From assembly GCA_903862805.1 (NCBI GenBank), contig CAIOZP010000211.1, forward strand, positions 1 to 10,769: DNA of 10,769 nucleotides, given 5' to 3'. Both the position numbers and the translations under genes were made by a program. The notes under the pieces are model-generated. The model was not told the origin of the DNA, did no database searches, and was given only the letters and a program-made list of their open reading frames with translations. Shown here piece after piece: positions 8,650 through 10,769 of this stretch; the first letter of the stretch is position 1; the number at the start of each line of letters is the position of its first letter. Source of the DNA: an uncultured Fibrobacterota bacterium (lineage in GTDB: Bacteria > Fibrobacterota > Chitinivibrionia > Chitinivibrionales > CAIOZP01).

Positions 8650-9854
8650 TGCGCAGTCGGATCCTTACAACAGCGAAACCCCACCGGATTGTGGCGGTTC
8701 TGCGGAAAATAACTGTAGCGCTCGTCAAAGCAGTCAGCCTGACCGGCGCTTTGCCAGAATCCGCCCATCACGTTGTAGAAATCACCATTGCCTTCCGAGT
8801 GCGTCGAGGTCCATTCGGAAAGATTGCCAGACATGTCGAATGCGCCGTACCAGCTGCGACACTCAGGCATCGCGCCGGATTTCAGGCGGGCAGTGTCGTG
8901 CGTTACGCAGATGCGTGGCTCGTATTTCGTTCCGTATGGATACCGCGATTTCGCCGGACCCGAACACGCGTCGCTCCATTCTTTAGTGGTGCAAAGCCGC
9001 TTGCCAGAAAGGAAGCAGGAATCGTTCGCCTGATAAAACGACACATTGGAAAACGGTTTCACGCCCTTGCGGTTCGGCCACTCGAAGCGATCAATGCAGA
9101 CTCCGCTTCCGGCATCGACAAAAATCATGTCGCCCGGGCAACGCTTCACGCTCTGATCAGCCTTGATTGTGTATGCGTCGAAACGCTCGTCCATTTTCTT
9201 ACCGCAAGAGTCGGTCGCGCGGAAAAACAAGGTGTCGGACTTGGTAATCGCCACGGCTTTGCCGGAGTAGTCGGCCCAGGCTCCGTGCGATAACCGGTAT
9301 TCAACGCGACAGATTTTATTTGCCGATAAGACAACCGACACCGCACCGTAGTGCAAGCCACCCGCCGGATCGGGAGTTACCCATGGCATCATCGTATCGG
9401 AAGCACATGGACTCTGCGCCGCTGCCGCCAGCGCTGCAGCAACAGCCGCGACACTGTCGGCTCTCAGTGAATCGACTTTTGCAGAATCTTTAATCGCCTG
9501 AGCCAAGATCGAATCGGCAACTTTTGCGGCTGAGATTTTTCCAGTATCTTCAGCGGATTTCAGGGATGATTTCACCGCAGTACTTTTACCTGATGCAGGG
9601 AGAATGCTGTCGGATCGGTTGACAGTGTCGGTATGCACAGACACGATATTTTTTTTGGCGGTATCGGACATGGAATCACTACGGTTTTCTTTTCCGCTTT
9701 GGTGCGTGCCGTGCCCGAAAAGTTTTTTGAAAGGATTGAGCGTGTCCGATGAAAACTGGTTCTGGCCGATCCATGCGACGATGCACAAAAGCAGAATCAC
9801 CGCGATAATTGCGGCATTCCGTTTTGTTCGCTTGTCTGCATTCCCTTTGCTCAG
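8646..9854 (-). CDS. Membrane-anchored FGE-sulfatase (SUMF1)-domain protein, possible T9SS partner
   Basis: Numbering here is from the GTG at 9800 (384 aa). The frame is open further upstream, and I place the start at a CTG (9854) that overlaps the folP stop. This adds 18 residues, including the basic leader KGNADKRTKRN, ahead of one membrane helix, so the rest would face the periplasm. Residues 40-130 form an Asp-Ser/Ala-rich linker with repeated ADS and VDS. Residues 138-212 resemble a chitobiase C-terminal-like beta domain (PDPAGGLHYGAVSVVLSA, IEYRLS-like CRVEYRLS, DTLFFRATDSCG). Residues 221-378 are the SUMF1 domain: DMIFVDAG, VCIDRFEW, GKRLCTTKEWSDACSG, YPYG, GAFDMSGNLSEWT, VGFRCC. Thirteen cysteines outside the helix suggest disulfides. 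The FGE catalytic cysteine pair is not clearly present (C357 only), so enzyme activity is doubtful. It is coupled to sprA by ATGA. GldK/PorK and GldJ of the T9SS share this fold, but this protein has no lipobox. Domain call sure; role inferred. Confidence 0.88.
   Translation of the reverse strand: MSKGNADKRTKRNAAIIAVILLLCIVAWIGQNQFSSDTLNPFKKLFGHGTHQSGKENRSDSMSDTAKKNIVSVHTDTVNRSDSILPASGKSTAVKSSLKSAEDTGKISAAKVADSILAQAIKDSAKVDSLRADSVAAVAAALAAAAQSPCASDTMMPWVTPDPAGGLHYGAVSVVLSANKICRVEYRLSHGAWADYSGKAVAITKSDTLFFRATDSCGKKMDERFDAYTIKADQSVKRCPGDMIFVDAGSGVCIDRFEWPNRKGVKPFSNVSFYQANDSCFLSGKRLCTTKEWSDACSGPAKSRYPYGTKYEPRICVTHDTARLKSGAMPECRSWYGAFDMSGNLSEWTSTHSEGNGDFYNVMGGFWQSAGQADCFDERYSYFPQNRHNPVGFRCCKDPTAQ
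9851..9854 (-). other. CTGA stop/start overlap joining folP and the SUMF1 gene
   Basis: On the minus strand the folP TGA sits inside CTGA. The CTG is in frame with the SUMF1-domain gene, and a purine run (gggggaag) precedes it by about 5 nt from the last of the five Gs. No ATG, GTG or TTG lies between this CTG and the GTG at 9800, and the nearest upstream in-frame stop (TAA) is only four codons before the CTG. The arrangement mirrors the ATGA overlap at the other end of the gene. Confidence 0.45.
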
Positions 9855-10684
9855 GGCTTCCCCCGTTTAATTGCCTCGGCGACCAAAAGTGCGTCACGTG
9901 TTTCCGCAACATCGTGAACCCTGAAAAACCGCACACCCGAAAAATACGCTGCTACCACGCTCGCAAGGCTTCCGGCAAGTCGGTTCTCCGCATTTCGTCC
10001 GGTAATCGTTCCGACAAAAGCCTTCCGCGAAGTTCCTAAAAGAACCGGAAAACCATCGGCAAGCAGTTCTGGCAGGCGATTCAAAATATCAATATTATCC
10101 TCGAAGCGCTTCGCAAACCCGATCCCCGGATCAAGGATGATACGCTCCTGCAAAACTCCGGCCGCAACAAAATCGGAAACAGCAGACGCAAGTTCTGACC
10201 GGACTTCGCTCATGCCGTCACAATAGTGCGGATCAATCTGCATATCCTGCGGAGTTCCGCGGCTGTGCTGAATCACTACATTACATCCGAGCGTTGCGAC
10301 GATCGCTTTCATATCAGGATCAAACCGCCCGCCGGAAACATCGTTTACGATATTTGCGCCAGCTTCAATCGCGGCTTTTGCCACTTCGGATTTTCGCGTG
10401 TCGATGCTGATGAGTGCGTCGCACGAAGCGCGGAGCTTTCGGATGACCGGAATAGTCCGGTCAATTTCTGTTTTCACATCTATTATGACAGAGTCCGGTC
10501 TCGTCGATTCCCCGCCGACATCAATTACGTCGGCTCCATCTGATGCGAGTTTTAATCCATGCGAAACGGCATCGTCAACAGAGAAGTGTTTTCCGCCGTC
10601 GAAGAAGGAATCGGGTGTAGTGTTTAGAATTCCCATGATAAGGAATGGCGAGGCGTTTAGTTTTTCTGAAATTGGATTTTTCAT
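9851..10684 (-). CDS. folP: Dihydropteroate synthase
   Basis: This enzyme condenses 6-hydroxymethyl-7,8-dihydropterin pyrophosphate with p-aminobenzoate to give dihydropteroate in folate synthesis. It is cytoplasmic, a TIM barrel and the sulfonamide target. From the ATG at 10684 it has 277 aa, the normal bacterial length. All signature blocks are present: MGILNTTPDSFFDGG (17-31), GGESTRPD (57-64), SIDTRK (93-98), NDVSGG (114-119), QHSRGTPQDMQ (139-149), DPGIGFAK (185-192), GTSRKAF (217-223) and RVHDV (255-259). Thr replaces the common Val in NVTPDSF, and Phe replaces Ser in SFSDGG. A GTG at 10720 would add 12 residues, but these are encoded by the intergenic repeat. The ATG puts the first motif about 16 residues in, as expected. 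No strong Shine-Dalgarno precedes it. It is the first gene of the operon inside this window. Confidence 0.97.
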   Translation of the reverse strand: MKNPISEKLNASPFLIMGILNTTPDSFFDGGKHFSVDDAVSHGLKLASDGADVIDVGGESTRPDSVIIDVKTEIDRTIPVIRKLRASCDALISIDTRKSEVAKAAIEAGANIVNDVSGGRFDPDMKAIVATLGCNVVIQHSRGTPQDMQIDPHYCDGMSEVRSELASAVSDFVAAGVLQERIILDPGIGFAKRFEDNIDILNRLPELLADGFPVLLGTSRKAFVGTITGRNAENRLAGSLASVVAAYFSGVRFFRVHDVAETRDALLVAEAIKRGKP

Positions 10685-10699
10685 AAGACAGGAAGGCAG

Positions 10700-10769
10700 A
10701 AGAAGGAAGGGGTTAGCCACCCCTTAGACCCGCTAAGGAAGATGTGACTATAAAACCCCGTCGCATTGC
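10700..10769 (-). repeat. Structured intergenic repeat, copy 2 (runs off window edge)
   Basis: The core at 10700-10748, read on the minus strand, matches 122-170 at 46 of 49 positions. The 7-bp hairpin is kept (10707-10713 with 10719-10725, same ggcta loop), with one pair changed from C-G to G-C on both sides. The alternative 5-bp stem is a perfect A-U version here (cctta/taagg). Beyond the core, gcaatgcgacgggg at the window edge loosely matches gcgaagcgtggggg of copy 1. The element faces folP and ends 15 nt before its ATG, so it would lie in the folP mRNA leader if the promoter is upstream, or end a transcript arriving from the right. It continues outside the window. Confidence 0.85.

Noticed and set aside
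8099..8986. 295-codon plus-strand open frame opposite the sprA 5' end and the SUMF1 gene
   Set aside because: It is antisense to two genes with clear family motifs, straddles their junction, and has low-complexity composition mirroring the Asp-Ser linker. No domain is recognisable.
9765..9830. Lipoprotein signal in the SUMF1-domain protein (LLLC)
   Set aside because: Leu at the residue before Cys does not fit a lipobox, and the Cys sits in the middle of the hydrophobic helix with IVAWIG after it.
10685..10720. Upstream GTG start for folP adding 12 residues
   Set aside because: The added residues are encoded within repeat copy 2 and its flank, no Shine-Dalgarno precedes the GTG, and the ATG at 10684 gives the normal length ahead of the first pterin-binding motif.
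122..10748. Inverted repeats as the ends of a composite transposon carrying the four genes
   Set aside because: There is no transposase, the enclosed genes include essential housekeeping functions, and the copies show structural covariation more typical of dispersed REP-like elements. Target-site duplications were not seen.

Overview
The window reads as one co-directional, tightly packed operon on the minus strand, in the order folP (dihydropteroate synthase), then a membrane-anchored FGE-sulfatase/SUMF1-domain protein, then a very large SprA/Sov-type outer-membrane protein of the type IX secretion system (T9SS), then a ribonuclease G/E-family RNase. All four genes are intact. The folP and SUMF1 genes overlap by 4 nt if the second starts at a CTG. 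SUMF1 and sprA overlap by 4 nt (ATGA). sprA and the RNase gene are 11 nt apart. Coding occupies about 97% of the window. No tRNA, rRNA, CRISPR array or transposase was seen.

SprA is the translocon of the T9SS and belongs to the Fibrobacterota-Chlorobi-Bacteroidota (FCB) group and relatives. The base composition is moderate (about 50% GC by eye). The secreted-side linkers are rich in Asp-Ser, and SprA is divergent from the Bacteroidota form. I read the source as a non-Bacteroidota FCB bacterium, with Fibrobacterota (Chitinispirillum/Fibrobacter-like) as the best guess. The phylum is an inference and was not tested.

Layout: 1-226 is non-coding and holds one copy of a structured repeat plus a small hairpin. 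227-1768 is the RNase G/E gene, 1780-8649 is sprA, 8646-9854 is the SUMF1-domain protein and 9851-10684 is folP. 10685-10769 is the folP leader, which holds a second, inverted copy of the same repeat that runs off the window edge.

Two things stand out. First, a SUMF1-fold protein is translationally coupled to SprA. In Bacteroidota the T9SS ring/motility proteins GldK/PorK and GldJ are also SUMF1-fold proteins, so this gene is a candidate T9SS partner with a different anchor (an N-terminal membrane helix, not a lipid). Second, the two repeat copies bracketing the operon match at 46 of 49 core positions. Two of the three differences form a compensatory C-G to G-C swap inside a hairpin, and the third keeps an alternative stem paired (G-U versus A-U), which suggests selection on structure. 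folP and the RNase are housekeeping genes with no evident mechanistic link to secretion.
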